A stretch of 64,000 bases of DNA from an uncultured Oscillospiraceae bacterium (GTDB lineage: Bacteria > Bacillota > Clostridia > Oscillospirales > Ruminococcaceae), in assembly GCA_949745795.1 (NCBI GenBank), contig CATKAZ010000114.1, positions 1-64,000 of the forward strand, given 5' to 3'. A program made the translations under genes and the position numbers. Below the pieces are notes generated by a model that saw only the letters and a program-made list of their open reading frames with translations, was not told the DNA's origin and ran no database searches. Within the stretch, counting starts at the first letter, position 1. Every line of letters begins with the position of its first letter. Shown piece by piece: positions 34,675-44,430 of this stretch.

Positions 34675-36092
34675 GTATTTTTCAATTCAAAATTACCAAA
34701 AGTCCATGATTTTTCAAGACATTCAACACCTTCAAGTATTTCCTTTTCATCAAGTCCGGAATATCCCGCAACAATACTGCTCTTCGGAATCTTTTCATTA
34801 CCAAACGAATAATATTCTGAAAGTCCGTAAACCTTAACATTTTCCTCAGCCGCAGAATTAACAAGCTGCTTTTCATTCATACCATTTTTGACTTCCATAA
34901 GTACATGCAGTCCCGAATCAAGTCCTTTAAGGCATACACACTCCTTCAACCGACATGAATTTATAGCATTTGTCAGTGTATCTCTTCTTTGACGGTAAAG
35001 CTTTTTCATTCGTCTTATATGTCTTTCAAAATGTCCCCTGCCCATAAATTTAGATAGAGTAAGCTGTTCAAATACAGGTACTGTACATGCATAAAATCCC
35101 AGTTCCTTCATAAATTTTTCAAGAAGCTTTGGAGGAAGAATCATATAGCTGATTCTCATTGACGGAGCAAGGCTTTTAGTAAAAGTATTGATATAAATTA
35201 CTCTGTCGCAGCTGTCAAGGCTTTTCATTGCCGGTAAAGGTTTTCCTGAAAATCTAAATTCACTGTCATAATCATCTTCTATAATATATCTGTTAGGAGA
35301 AGAATTTGCCCAATTTAAAATTTCCGTTCTTCTGTTTACAGGCATAGCCATTCCCAAAGGAAAATGATGAGACGGTGTAATGTGTAAAGCGTCAGCCTGT
35401 GAATTTTTTATATAATTACACTCTGCACCAAATTCGTCCATAGGAATAGGAAGAATTTTTAAGCAATTAGCATTAAATATTTTATAAATTTTTGTATATC
35501 CCGGATTTTCAATACCGTAAACCAAATTTCTTCCTAAAAGCTGGATAATAAGCCCTGTTAAGTATTCAGAACCTGCTCCGATTACAACCTGATCAGGATG
35601 CGCACAAATTCCACGAAAACTTTTAAGATAATTTACAATCTCCAAACGGAGTTCATAAATACCTCTTGAATCACATGTACTAAGCAGTTCCGGACTCTGC
35701 TCGCTTAAAGTTTCCCGTGAAAGCTTTGCCCAAGTGGAAAATGGAAACAAAGCGGTATCAACCATATTTGTTTTAAAATTATATTTATATTTCTTATGCT
35801 GGCATTTTTCAGGCATATAAATACTTTTATTTTCCGCCCGTGTATGGTACTGAACCGCTTCGGCATAATATCCGCTTCCCGGCTTTGAGGTTATATAACC
35901 CTCTGCCATAAGCTGTGAATAAGCAGTCTCAACAGTTACAATACTCACCTTAAGATGAGAAGCCAGTTCACGCTTAGAAGGCAGCTTTTCTCCAAACTTT
36001 ATTCTGCCCGTTTCAAGCTCGTTTCTTATATGACAGTAAAGCTGTTCGTAAAGAGGAACTTTATCATTAGAATACAGATTAAATGTTAACAT
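34671..36092 (-). CDS. pdxR: MocR/PdxR-type regulator (GntR HTH fused to aminotransferase)
   Basis: About 473 residues: an N-terminal GntR winged helix (PLYEQLYCHIRNELETG, KRELASHLKVSIVTVETAYSQL) and a class I aminotransferase-like domain (about 105-470) with 'IIEDDYDSEF' and 'YINTFTKSLAPSMRISYMI', where the lysine of FTKS would bind PLP. Its position divergent from pdxST makes it the likely PLP-sensing activator of B6 synthesis. The start at 36092 is favoured over 36119. GabR-like control of GABA genes is the alternative but has no neighbours to support it. Confidence 0.9.
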   Translation of the reverse strand: MLTFNLYSNDKVPLYEQLYCHIRNELETGRIKFGEKLPSKRELASHLKVSIVTVETAYSQLMAEGYITSKPGSGYYAEAVQYHTRAENKSIYMPEKCQHKKYKYNFKTNMVDTALFPFSTWAKLSRETLSEQSPELLSTCDSRGIYELRLEIVNYLKSFRGICAHPDQVVIGAGSEYLTGLIIQLLGRNLVYGIENPGYTKIYKIFNANCLKILPIPMDEFGAECNYIKNSQADALHITPSHHFPLGMAMPVNRRTEILNWANSSPNRYIIEDDYDSEFRFSGKPLPAMKSLDSCDRVIYINTFTKSLAPSMRISYMILPPKLLEKFMKELGFYACTVPVFEQLTLSKFMGRGHFERHIRRMKKLYRQRRDTLTNAINSCRLKECVCLKGLDSGLHVLMEVKNGMNEKQLVNSAAEENVKVYGLSEYYSFGNEKIPKSSIVAGYSGLDEKEILEGVECLEKSWTFGNFELKNT

Positions 36093-36128
36093 AATAACCG
36101 ACCTTATTAAAAATTCCAAAACTGACTA

Positions 36129-36184
36129 TTGAAGTAATGTCAATTCAGTAGTATTATTATAGCGTACTAAAAAAAAACAGTCAA
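36129..36184. promoter_or_regulatory. Overlapping divergent pdxR/pdxS promoters
   Basis: Plus strand: TTGAAG (36129-36134) - 17 bp - TATTAT (36152-36157) for pdxST. Minus strand: TTGACT (36179-36184) - 17 bp - TATAAT (36156-36161) for pdxR. The -10 regions overlap, so only one RNA polymerase can occupy the site at a time, as expected for MocR-type activation with autorepression. Confidence 0.7.
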
Positions 36185-36220
36185 GTAAAAATTTACTGCT
36201 GGCAGAAAGGTTTGAAACTC

Positions 36221-37096
36221 ATGGCAAACGAACGTTATAAACTGAATAAAGAATTAGCGCAGATGCTCAAAGGCGGAGTAATTATGGACGTAACTACTCC
36301 TGAACAAGCAAAAATTGCTGAAGCGGCAGGTGCATGCGCAGTAATGGCACTGGAAAGAATTCCGGCTGATATCCGTGCGGCTGGCGGTGTTTCAAGAATG
36401 AGCGACCCGAAAATGATAAAAGGTATTCAAGAGGCTGTATCAATTCCTGTTATGGCTAAATGCAGAATCGGTCATTTTGCAGAAGCACAGATACTTCAGG
36501 CTATAGAAATCGACTATATTGATGAAAGTGAAGTTTTATCCCCGGCCGATGATAAGTATCATATTGATAAGACAAAGTTTGAAGTACCGTTTGTATGCGG
36601 CGCTAAAGATTTAGGAGAAGCCCTCAGAAGAATAAGCGAAGGCGCTTCAATGATAAGAACAAAGGGCGAACCCGGCACAGGTGACGTTGTTCAGGCAGTA
36701 AGACACATGAGAATGATGCAAGGTGAAATCCGCAGACTCACTTCAATGTCAAAAGACGAGCTTTATCAGGCAGCCAAGGACTTACAGGTAAACTATACTT
36801 TAGTAGAATACGTTGCCGAAAACGGTAAGCTGCCAGTTGTAAACTTTGCCGCAGGCGGTGTTGCAACTCCGGCAGATGCAGCTCTTATGATGCAGCTTGG
36901 CGCAGAGGGAGTATTTGTCGGCTCGGGAATTTTCAAATCCGGAAATCCTGAAAAACGTGCCTCATCAATTGTAAAAGCAGTTACAAATTACAATGATTAT
37001 AAAATGCTGGCTGAACTTTCAGAAGATTTAGGTGAAGCAATGGTAGGTATTAATGAACAGGAAATCCAGTTGCTTATGGCTGAAAGAGGCAAATAA
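36221..37096 (+). CDS. pdxS: Pyridoxal 5'-phosphate synthase subunit PdxS
   Basis: TIM-barrel synthase that makes PLP from ribose 5-phosphate, glyceraldehyde 3-phosphate and ammonia from PdxT. The ribose-binding lysine is K80 in [10 protein letters not shown], and the second lysine is in [11 protein letters not shown]. 291 residues is normal. The start at 36221 has AAAGG 9 bp upstream; the TTG at 36212 is rejected. Its stop overlaps the pdxT start (TAATG). Confidence 0.98.
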   Translation: MANERYKLNKELAQMLKGGVIMDVTTPEQAKIAEAAGACAVMALERIPADIRAAGGVSRMSDPKMIKGIQEAVSIPVMAKCRIGHFAEAQILQAIEIDYIDESEVLSPADDKYHIDKTKFEVPFVCGAKDLGEALRRISEGASMIRTKGEPGTGDVVQAVRHMRMMQGEIRRLTSMSKDELYQAAKDLQVNYTLVEYVAENGKLPVVNFAAGGVATPADAALMMQLGAEGVFVGSGIFKSGNPEKRASSIVKAVTNYNDYKMLAELSEDLGEAMVGINEQEIQLLMAERGK

Positions 37097-37662
37097 TGAG
37101 AGTAGGTGTTCTTGCTCTTCAAGGCGCATTTATCGAACATGAAAGAATGCTGAAAAGTCTTGGCACTGAAACCTTTGAAATTAGACAAAAAAAAGACATT
37201 GAAACTAATATGGATGCTATCGTTCTTCCGGGCGGTGAAAGCACCGTTATGGGCAAGCTTTTAAATGACCTTGAACTTATGAATCCTATTCGTGAAATGA
37301 TTAAAAACGGACTTCCTGCATTCGGAACATGTGCCGGACTGATTCTTCTTGCTGAAAAAATTTACGAGGATAAATTAAGTCATATCGGAACAATGAATAT
37401 AACCGCAAGAAGAAATGCATACGGCAGACAGCTTGGCAGTTTTGAAACCAGCGATGAATTTAAAGGCATAGGTAAAATACCAATGACCTTTATAAGAGCG
37501 CCTTATATTGAATCCGTTGGTGAAAAAGCAGAGATACTGTCAACGGTAAACGGTAAAATAGTTGCCGCAAAACAAAATAAACAACTGGTTACTGCTTTTC
37601 ATCCGGAACTTACAAATAGTAATGCAGTACATAAATATTTTATCGAAAATATGGTTAAATAG
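37096..37662 (+). CDS. pdxT: Pyridoxal 5'-phosphate synthase glutaminase subunit PdxT
   Basis: Class I glutaminase supplying ammonia to PdxS. The triad is C79 (FGTCAG), H169 and E171 (FHPEL). 188 residues is normal. Translation is coupled to pdxS by a 1-bp overlap. Confidence 0.97.
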   Translation: MRVGVLALQGAFIEHERMLKSLGTETFEIRQKKDIETNMDAIVLPGGESTVMGKLLNDLELMNPIREMIKNGLPAFGTCAGLILLAEKIYEDKLSHIGTMNITARRNAYGRQLGSFETSDEFKGIGKIPMTFIRAPYIESVGEKAEILSTVNGKIVAAKQNKQLVTAFHPELTNSNAVHKYFIENMVK

Positions 37663-37665
37663 AAT

Positions 37666-37697
37666 AAAGCCGTCGGGAATAAATCCTCGACGGTTTT
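37666..37697 (+). terminator. pdxST terminator
   Basis: GCCGTCG/CGACGG stem around an AT loop followed by TTTT, directly after the pdxT stop. Confidence 0.8.
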
Positions 37698-37737
37698 ATG
37701 TATTGTTACTATATAGTAATAAAATATTTTTTTGCCC

Positions 37738-37766
37738 TTGACTTTTCGACTTTAAAGTGATATACT
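37738..37766 (+). promoter_or_regulatory. aroF-tyrA promoter
   Basis: TTGACT (37738-37743) - 17 bp - TATACT (37761-37766). The leader is short (about 28 nt), so no riboswitch or attenuator fits. Confidence 0.8.
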
Positions 37767-37799
37767 ATTTAAAGCGAATAAGTAAAGGAGTTATTAAAA

Positions 37800-38807
37800 A
37801 TGATTATAGTATGCAAAAATTCTAATGAAACAGAAATAAAAAATTTAACAGATAAATTTGAAGACCTTGGATTCAGAACACATCTCAGCACAGGTACTGA
37901 AACAACTATTATCGGACTTATAGGTGATACTTCAAAAATTGATGTTGAAGACGTTGCCGCCCTTAATATCGTTGAAAAGGTACAAAGAGTTTCAGAACCT
38001 TACAAACTGGTAAATAGAAAGTTTCATAATGAAGATACAATTATAGACGTAAACGGCGTTAAAATCGGCGGAAGTCATTTTGCGGTAATGGCAGGTCCAT
38101 GTTCTATTGAAAGCGAAGAACAGATTGTAAGCTGTGCAAAAGCAGTAAAGGCATCAGGAGCAAACTTTTTAAGAGGCGGAGCTTTTAAACCCCGTACTTC
38201 ACCTTATGCATTCAGAGGTCTTAAAGCAAAAGGACTGGAGCTTCTTCTGACAGCAAAAAAAGAAACAGGACTTCCCATTGTAACAGAACTTATGAGCCTT
38301 GAACATCTGGATTTATTCAATGATGTTGATATTATTCAAATCGGCGCAAGAAACATGCAAAACTTTGAAATGCTTGCAGAAATCGGAAAATGCCGCAAGC
38401 CCATACTTCTCAAAAGAGGTCTTGCAAATACTATTGAAGAATGGCTGATGAGCGCCGAATACATTATGTCCGAAGGTAATGAGAATGTAATTCTCTGCGA
38501 AAGAGGAATCCGTACATTTGAAACTGCTACAAGAAATACTTTTGATGTTTCGGCGATTCCGGTACTTCATAATCTTACTCATCTGCCTGTTATTGCAGAT
38601 CCAAGCCACGCTTCCGGAAAATCTTCGCTTATAAAGCCACTTGCAAAATCAGCAGTTGCAGCCGGTGCAGACGGTCTTATGATCGAAGTTCATCCCGAAC
38701 CGTCAAAAGCGCTGTGCGACGGCGCACAGTCCCTTACTCCGGAAGCATTTGATAATGTAATGACAGATGTAAAAAAGCTGTGTGAATTTGAAAATAAAAC
38801 TTTATAA
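37800..38807 (+). CDS. aroF: 3-Deoxy-7-phosphoheptulonate (DAHP) synthase, type I-beta
   Basis: First enzyme of the shikimate pathway, joining phosphoenolpyruvate and erythrose 4-phosphate. An N-terminal ferredoxin-like domain (about 1-70) precedes the barrel, as in the Thermotoga-type enzymes where it mediates feedback inhibition. AGPCSIES (98-105) and [14 protein letters not shown] (125-138) are metal and substrate loops; 'DPSHASG' lies near the end. 335 residues is normal. It forms an operon with tyrA, suggesting a link to tyrosine supply. Confidence 0.96.
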   Translation: MIIVCKNSNETEIKNLTDKFEDLGFRTHLSTGTETTIIGLIGDTSKIDVEDVAALNIVEKVQRVSEPYKLVNRKFHNEDTIIDVNGVKIGGSHFAVMAGPCSIESEEQIVSCAKAVKASGANFLRGGAFKPRTSPYAFRGLKAKGLELLLTAKKETGLPIVTELMSLEHLDLFNDVDIIQIGARNMQNFEMLAEIGKCRKPILLKRGLANTIEEWLMSAEYIMSEGNENVILCERGIRTFETATRNTFDVSAIPVLHNLTHLPVIADPSHASGKSSLIKPLAKSAVAAGADGLMIEVHPEPSKALCDGAQSLTPEAFDNVMTDVKKLCEFENKTL

Positions 38808-38819
38808 GGAATGGTAGAA

Positions 38820-39674
38820 ATGAAAATACTTATTGTAGGTTTGGGTCTTATCGGCGGTTCTTACTGCAAAGCAATTACAAGCTATACAAATCATGAAGTA
38901 TACGGTCTTAACAGAAATCAAAAAGTAATAGAAGACGCAGTAAATTGCGGCTGTATTATAAGGGGCGCAGACGTATCCGAGCTTGACTTATTTGATATGG
39001 TAATTGTATGTCTGCATCCGCAGCCTACCGAACAGTTTATGAAAGATAATATGAGTAAATTTAAAAAAGGCTGTATACTTACAGACGTCTGCGGTATAAA
39101 AGGTCAGATGACTATCAATATGACCAAGCTTGCTGCTGAACACGGTATAAATTATGTCGGCACTCACCCTATGGCAGGTAAAGAACGTTTCGGTTTTGAC
39201 TTTTCAGACGGTTCTCTGTTTATCGGCGCTAATTTTATTGTTACGCCGCTGCCTGAAACCGACAAAAACTCCGTCCTTACTGTTGAAACCCTGGCAAGGG
39301 ATATGGGATTCGGCAAAATCGTGGAAACATCTCCCTTTGACCATGACAGCATAATCGCTTATACTTCCCAGCTTGCCCATGTAGTTTCAAGCGCATATGT
39401 TAAAAGTCCGACAATGCAGAAGGAACTTGGTTTCAGTGCAGGAAGCTTTAAGGATATGACAAGAGTGGCAACTTTAAACGAAACAATGTGGACAACGCTT
39501 TTTATGTCAAACCGTGACTGCCTTGTATTTGAAATCGACGAGCTTATAAAGCATCTGACAGAATACCGTGACGCTATTGCGGATAACGACAGCGATACTC
39601 TTGAGCAGCTTCTAAAGGACGGCCGTATTCTCAAAGAAGAAAATTTAAAATTGCGTACAAAGGAAAGCGAATAA
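38820..39674 (+). CDS. tyrA: Prephenate dehydrogenase
   Basis: NAD(P)-dependent oxidative decarboxylation of prephenate to 4-hydroxyphenylpyruvate in tyrosine synthesis. Rossmann motif GLGLIGGS is at residues 7-14, 'DVCGIKGQM' and 'GTHPMAGKERFGF' carry the catalytic histidine region. The 284-residue protein has no ACT domain, so inhibition may act on the DAHP synthase instead. AAGGAATGG lies upstream of ATG 38820. Confidence 0.95.
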   Translation: MKILIVGLGLIGGSYCKAITSYTNHEVYGLNRNQKVIEDAVNCGCIIRGADVSELDLFDMVIVCLHPQPTEQFMKDNMSKFKKGCILTDVCGIKGQMTINMTKLAAEHGINYVGTHPMAGKERFGFDFSDGSLFIGANFIVTPLPETDKNSVLTVETLARDMGFGKIVETSPFDHDSIIAYTSQLAHVVSSAYVKSPTMQKELGFSAGSFKDMTRVATLNETMWTTLFMSNRDCLVFEIDELIKHLTEYRDAIADNDSDTLEQLLKDGRILKEENLKLRTKESE

Positions 39675-39676
39675 GC

Positions 39677-39705
39677 TTGTTAAATCATAAAATTAATGGT
39701 ATAAT
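39677..39705 (+). promoter_or_regulatory. Dabb gene promoter
   Basis: TTGTTA (39677-39682) - 17 bp - TATAAT (39700-39705), 30 bp before the start. Confidence 0.7.
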
Positions 39706-39735
39706 AAGGTTATAAAACCAAAGGAGTAATAAATT

Positions 39736-40041
39736 ATGATAAAACATATTGTCATGTTCAAGCTCTCAGAAAATGCAGACGGCAAAACTAAAAAAGAAAA
39801 CCTAGATATCGCAATGAATATGCTTAAAAATTTCAAAGAGCTGATTCCGGTAATAAAGGATTTTAAAGCGGTTGCAAATTCAACCGATGCTCCCGACAGC
39901 AATTATGATATTGCCTTAATATGCGACTTTGAAAGTATTGACGATTTAAATGAATATCAAAACCATCCCGAACATTTAAAATTCGGAAAGTTTATAACTC
40001 AAGTCAGAGAATCCAGAGCATGTATTGATTATGAATACTAA
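39736..40041 (+). CDS. Dabb (stress-responsive A/B barrel) family protein
   Basis: A 101-residue dimeric alpha/beta barrel protein: 'IKHIVMFKLSENADGKTKKE' start, 'YDIALICDFESIDDLNEYQNHPEH' and 'FITQVRESRACIDYEY' end match the family. Its biochemical role is not known. AAGGAG precedes it. Confidence 0.9.
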   Translation: MIKHIVMFKLSENADGKTKKENLDIAMNMLKNFKELIPVIKDFKAVANSTDAPDSNYDIALICDFESIDDLNEYQNHPEHLKFGKFITQVRESRACIDYEY

Positions 40042-40070
40042 AAAATCCCTGCATAAGCAGGGATTTTTTT
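40041..40070. terminator. Bidirectional terminator between Dabb and gatB-aspS
   Basis: Nine-bp stem (40044-40052 with 40057-40065), loop ATAA, A-run on the left and T-run on the right. Confidence 0.88.
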
Positions 40071-42940
40071 TATGGTAAAAGTCTGTTAATATCTCTCGGG
40101 AACATACTGCATGTTCTGATATTTTGAGCGTTAATAATTTTCATTACCAGTCTTTCCAGACCGATCCCCAAACCGCCGTGAGGAGGCAGACCGTATTTAT
40201 GAGCCTCAAGATAATATTTGAAGTCCTCGGGATTAAGTCCCTGAGCTTTCATTTTAGCTATCTGTTCATCATAATCATGAATTCTTTGTCCGCCGCTTGT
40301 TATTTCAAGACCTCTGAAAAGAAGGTCAAATTTATATGCAAGTCTTGGATCTTCCTTTGAATCCATAGCATAAAACGGTGGCTTTGAGGACGGAAAATGC
40401 GTAACAAAAATAAAGTCACTGTCAAATGTTTCCTTAGCGTATTCACAAATTGAAACTTCGTCTTCAGGTTCAAGGTCAAGCTTATTTCCCGAACCCTTAC
40501 TGCCGAGAATTTCTTTAGCCTCAAGAAGTGTAACACACGGTATTTCATTAATTACCGGTACTTCCGCTCCCAAAATCTCAATTTCATTAGCATAATTTTC
40601 TCTGATATAATCCATAACGTATTTCAGCATAGCAGTTTCCATCGCCATAACATCATACATACTGTCAATATAACCCATTTCAAAGTCAAGACCGATATAC
40701 TCATTAATATGTCTTGAGGTTGCATGTTTCTCCGCACGGTAAACTGGTCCGATTTCAAAAACTCTGTCAAAGAACGCAACAGCAGTCTGTTTATAAAACT
40801 GCGGCGACTGATTTAAGAAAGCAGGCTTGTCAAAGTATTCCAAATGGAATATATTTGAACCGCCTTCTGCACCCTGTGCAACAATTTTCGGAGTATGAAT
40901 TTCAGTAAAGTTTTCTTTCAGCATAAACTCTCTGAATCCATTGCATACGCCCTCCTGAAGCTTGAAAATTGCTCTTTCATAAGCATTTCTCAAAGCTACG
41001 GACCGATTGTTGAGATTTATGTCAAGAGTACAGCCCAGACGCTTGTTAGGAACGTGCAGAGGATATTCCTCGGCAGGACTTGAAATAAGACTGATATTTT
41101 TCAGAACAAGTTCAATTCCGTTGTAACCCTTTTCATTTTCAGTTACAGTGCCTGTGATATTTACAAAGTATCCCTCTTTAAGACCGTCAATACTGTCCTT
41201 ACAGTTTTCAGGAGAATAAATAGTCTGAATCAGATATCTTCCCGTACGTACAACTATGAAGGAAAATTCACTCATATTTCTGATTTTATAAACACAGCAG
41301 CTAAGAGTAATATCCTTTCCGACATTGTCAACAGCGTCTAATAACTCAAATTCTTTTTTGAGCGTATCAGTACCTATCTGCATAATATTTTTCTTAGTAC
41401 CCGGCTTATATTTATTATCATTTTCATAAGCCGTCATGTTAAGCTGAACTTCAGCATTAACAGCTTCGTCAGATTTACCGTCCGCACTGATGTCAGCCGC
41501 ATCTGTACCCTCAGAAAGCTTCTTTTCAAGTTCTTCCTTAATTACCTTAGGTGTACAAGCGCCCTTAAGCTGTTTTGAGCATTGACCCATAAGGAATCCG
41601 AAAACCTTCATTTCACCGTTTCGATACTGCTGAGCTGCTGTTTCATTTGCCTTTAATACGGATTCGATTACTTCTGCAACCTTCGCCATATCATTAACGA
41701 TAAGCATTCCTTTTTCCTTAGCAATTTCCTCAGGAGACTTGCCGCTTGATATCATTTCACGAAGAATTTTTTTAGCGTCATTTTTAGAAACCTTATCTGT
41801 ATCAGCCATTTCAACCAATTTTGCAAATGCGTCTGCATCAAAAGGCAGACTATCCATTGAAACCTCTCCCAAATTCACACGGCGGAGCAGTTCAACAATA
41901 ATAAAGTTAGCAACACTCTTAGGATTATTATATATTTTAAGAGCCTGATCAAAGAAATCCGAAACCAGCTTTTGATTTACAAGAATTTTGGCGTCAACCT
42001 CTGAAAGACCGTAATCACCTGTATATCTTGCCAAACGCTTATGAGGCATTTCCGGAAGCTTAGCTTTTATTTCATCAAGCATTTCATCGGTAAAGTTGAC
42101 CTGTAAAATATCGGGTTCGGGGAAATAACGGTAATCATGAGCGTCCTCCTTGGTTCTCATGGAAGTAGTTTCGCCTCTGTTATCGTTGAAACGTCTTGTT
42201 TCCTGAATAACTCTTTTACCCATGTCTAAAAGTCTTGACTGACGCTTAATCTCAAAATCTATAGCACGTCCGATGGACTTTAATGAGTTTAAGTTTTTGC
42301 ACTCTGTTCTGGTACCGAATTCCTTATCTTCCGGTCTCATAATAGAAACGTTAACGTCTGCTCTGAGAGAACCCTGCTCCATTTTACAGTCACACACTCC
42401 TGCGTACTGTAAAAGCAGACTTACTTTTTCTACGAAAGCCTTAGCTTCTTCAGCGGAAGAAATATCGGGTTCTGTAACTATTTCTATAAGCGGTACACCG
42501 CATCTGTTGTAATCGGCGAGAGAAACGGCATTGAAGTCGTCATGAACCAGCTTACCTGCGTCCTCTTCAAGATGGATACGATTTACACGGATATCCTTTT
42601 TCTTTCCGTCTACCTCAATAGTAACAACACCGTTTATACAAAGTGGGAGATTCAGCTGCGAGATCTGATAAGCCTTCGGAAGGTCGGGATAGAAATAGTT
42701 TTTACGGTCAAATACTGAAAATTTATTGATATCACAGCCAAGAGCAAAGCCTGCTTTAACTGCATATTCAACAGCCGTCTGGTTAATAACCGGCAAAGTT
42801 CCGGGCATACCTGTGCAGACAGGACAGCAGCGTGAATTGGGATCACCGCCGAATTCTGCGTTACAGGTACAAAAAACCTTTGATTTAGTTAAAAGCTCGG
42901 CATGAACTTCAAGACCGATAACCGGAATATATGATGACAT
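40070..42940 (-). CDS. GatB - archaeal-type aspartyl-tRNA synthetase fusion
   Basis: One uninterrupted 956-residue frame. Residues 1 to about 475 are a complete GatB: cysteines C24, C26, C39 and C42 of the zinc site, YFYPDLPKAYQISQ kinase region, and the C-terminal YqeY-like tail domain ending 'VFGFLMGQCSKQLKG'. A polar linker (about 476-530) leads to an OB-fold anticodon domain (about 540-625) and a class II synthetase core (645-956) with motif 2 GPVYRAEKHATSRHINEY (R735) and motif 3 GLGIGLERL (R930). The core has no bacterial GAD insertion and matches the archaeal/eukaryotic AspRS type. Encoded after gatC and gatA, it likely charges tRNA(Asn) with Asp and phosphorylates it for amidation in one protein. 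Non-discriminating specificity is inferred. Confidence 0.95.
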   Translation of the reverse strand: MSSYIPVIGLEVHAELLTKSKVFCTCNAEFGGDPNSRCCPVCTGMPGTLPVINQTAVEYAVKAGFALGCDINKFSVFDRKNYFYPDLPKAYQISQLNLPLCINGVVTIEVDGKKKDIRVNRIHLEEDAGKLVHDDFNAVSLADYNRCGVPLIEIVTEPDISSAEEAKAFVEKVSLLLQYAGVCDCKMEQGSLRADVNVSIMRPEDKEFGTRTECKNLNSLKSIGRAIDFEIKRQSRLLDMGKRVIQETRRFNDNRGETTSMRTKEDAHDYRYFPEPDILQVNFTDEMLDEIKAKLPEMPHKRLARYTGDYGLSEVDAKILVNQKLVSDFFDQALKIYNNPKSVANFIIVELLRRVNLGEVSMDSLPFDADAFAKLVEMADTDKVSKNDAKKILREMISSGKSPEEIAKEKGMLIVNDMAKVAEVIESVLKANETAAQQYRNGEMKVFGFLMGQCSKQLKGACTPKVIKEELEKKLSEGTDAADISADGKSDEAVNAEVQLNMTAYENDNKYKPGTKKNIMQIGTDTLKKEFELLDAVDNVGKDITLSCCVYKIRNMSEFSFIVVRTGRYLIQTIYSPENCKDSIDGLKEGYFVNITGTVTENEKGYNGIELVLKNISLISSPAEEYPLHVPNKRLGCTLDINLNNRSVALRNAYERAIFKLQEGVCNGFREFMLKENFTEIHTPKIVAQGAEGGSNIFHLEYFDKPAFLNQSPQFYKQTAVAFFDRVFEIGPVYRAEKHATSRHINEYIGLDFEMGYIDSMYDVMAMETAMLKYVMDYIRENYANEIEILGAEVPVINEIPCVTLLEAKEILGSKGSGNKLDLEPEDEVSICEYAKETFDSDFIFVTHFPSSKPPFYAMDSKEDPRLAYKFDLLFRGLEITSGGQRIHDYDEQIAKMKAQGLNPEDFKYYLEAHKYGLPPHGGLGIGLERLVMKIINAQNIRTCSMFPRDINRLLP

Positions 42941-42955
42941 TTTTCTTCTCCTCCT

Positions 42956-44410
42956 TTAAACCATTTCCGGCGCTTTATAGGCGAAAGACTTTTCAAAAGC
43001 GTCCGCAGCGCCGATAATAGAAGCCTCGTCGAACTTCTTTCCGATAATTGACATACCAACAGGCATATCGTCCTTGTTATATCCGCATGTTGTAGATATA
43101 GCCGGAAGAGAGGCAATGTTTACTGTTACGGTACAGATATCAGCCTTATACATTTTTACTGGATCCGACACATTTTCATCTGCATTGTAAGCAACGGAAG
43201 GTGTTGTAGGAGTCAGAATCATATCGCACTTTTCAAAAATGCTGTCATATTCTGCCGATATTTTCTGTCTAAGCGCAAGAGCCTTACCGTAATATGCGTC
43301 ATAGTAGCCGCTTGAAAGAGCATAATTTCCGAGAAGTATTCTTCTTTTAACTTCACTGCCGAATCCTTCTGCTCTTGAATTACAGATAAGCTCGTTAAAG
43401 TTTTCTCCTATCTCACTGCGGTGACCGTACTTAATACCGTCATATCTTGAAAGATTTGAAGAAGCTTCGGCAGAAGAAATCAAATAGTATGCAGGAACGG
43501 CATATTTAAGACTGGGCATACTGCATTCTATAAGCTCTGCACCCATTTGCTTATATGCTTCAGCTGCTTTCAGTACGGCGTCCGCTACCTCTTTATCAAT
43601 ACCTTCTCCGTAAAATTCCTTCGGAACGGCAATTTTAACGCCCTTCATATCCATACCGATTTTAGCGGTAAAATCCTCCGCAGGATTCTTTGAGGAAGTA
43701 CCGTCATGTCTGTCATATCCTGCAACAGCGTTTAAAATCAATGCACAGTCATGAGCGTCCTTTGCAATAGGACCGATCTGATCAAGAGATGAAGCGAAAG
43801 CCACAAGACCGTAACGTGAAACTCTGCCGTAAGTGGGTTTCAGACCTGTAACGCCGCAGAATGCCGCAGGCTGTCTGATAGAACCGCCAGTATCGGAACC
43901 CAGTGCCCCTGCACAAAGGGATGCAGAAACGCTTGCCGCCGAACCGCCTGAAGAACCTCCGGGAACTCTGTTCAAATCGTAAGGATTTTTTGTCTTTGCA
44001 AAAGCGGAGGTCTGAGTTGAACCGCCCATAGCAAACTCGTCCATGCTTACTTTTCCCAGCATAACGATGTTCTGTTCATTAAGCTTTTCCATAACCGTAG
44101 CGTTATAAGGCGGAACAAAATTTTCAAGCATTTTTGAAGCGCAGGTTGTTTTGATTCCGTCTGTACAGATATTGTCCTTTATCGCCATAGGAATACCGCA
44201 AAGCGGGGAAGCATTTCCGGCTTTGATTTTTTTCTGAGCTGCTTCAGCGCTCTCGAGTGCATGTTCTTCCGTAACGGTAATATAGCTTTTTACACTACCG
44301 TCATATTTTTTTATTCTGTCAATATAACTGTGAGTAAGCTCGGAAACAGAAATTTCTCCGCTGTCCAAAAGCGTTCTCATGTCTCTGATTTTAAGTTTTG
44401 TAATATCCAT
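42956..44410 (-). CDS. gatA: Amidotransferase subunit GatA
   Basis: Amidase-signature glutaminase of the GatCAB complex, feeding ammonia to GatB. The Ser-cisSer-Lys triad is K78 (MAIKDN), S153 (GGSSGGS) and S177 (TGGSIRQ). 484 residues is full length. It follows gatC by 20 bp and precedes the gatB-aspS fusion by 15 bp. Confidence 0.98.
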   Translation of the reverse strand: MDITKLKIRDMRTLLDSGEISVSELTHSYIDRIKKYDGSVKSYITVTEEHALESAEAAQKKIKAGNASPLCGIPMAIKDNICTDGIKTTCASKMLENFVPPYNATVMEKLNEQNIVMLGKVSMDEFAMGGSTQTSAFAKTKNPYDLNRVPGGSSGGSAASVSASLCAGALGSDTGGSIRQPAAFCGVTGLKPTYGRVSRYGLVAFASSLDQIGPIAKDAHDCALILNAVAGYDRHDGTSSKNPAEDFTAKIGMDMKGVKIAVPKEFYGEGIDKEVADAVLKAAEAYKQMGAELIECSMPSLKYAVPAYYLISSAEASSNLSRYDGIKYGHRSEIGENFNELICNSRAEGFGSEVKRRILLGNYALSSGYYDAYYGKALALRQKISAEYDSIFEKCDMILTPTTPSVAYNADENVSDPVKMYKADICTVTVNIASLPAISTTCGYNKDDMPVGMSIIGKKFDEASIIGAADAFEKSFAYKAPEMV

Positions 44411-44430
44411 ATCTTAACCTCTTATCCGAA

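Noticed and set aside
34671..36092. A GabR-type GABA regulator
   Set aside because: No gabT/gabD neighbours; the divergent pdxST makes a vitamin B6 role more likely.
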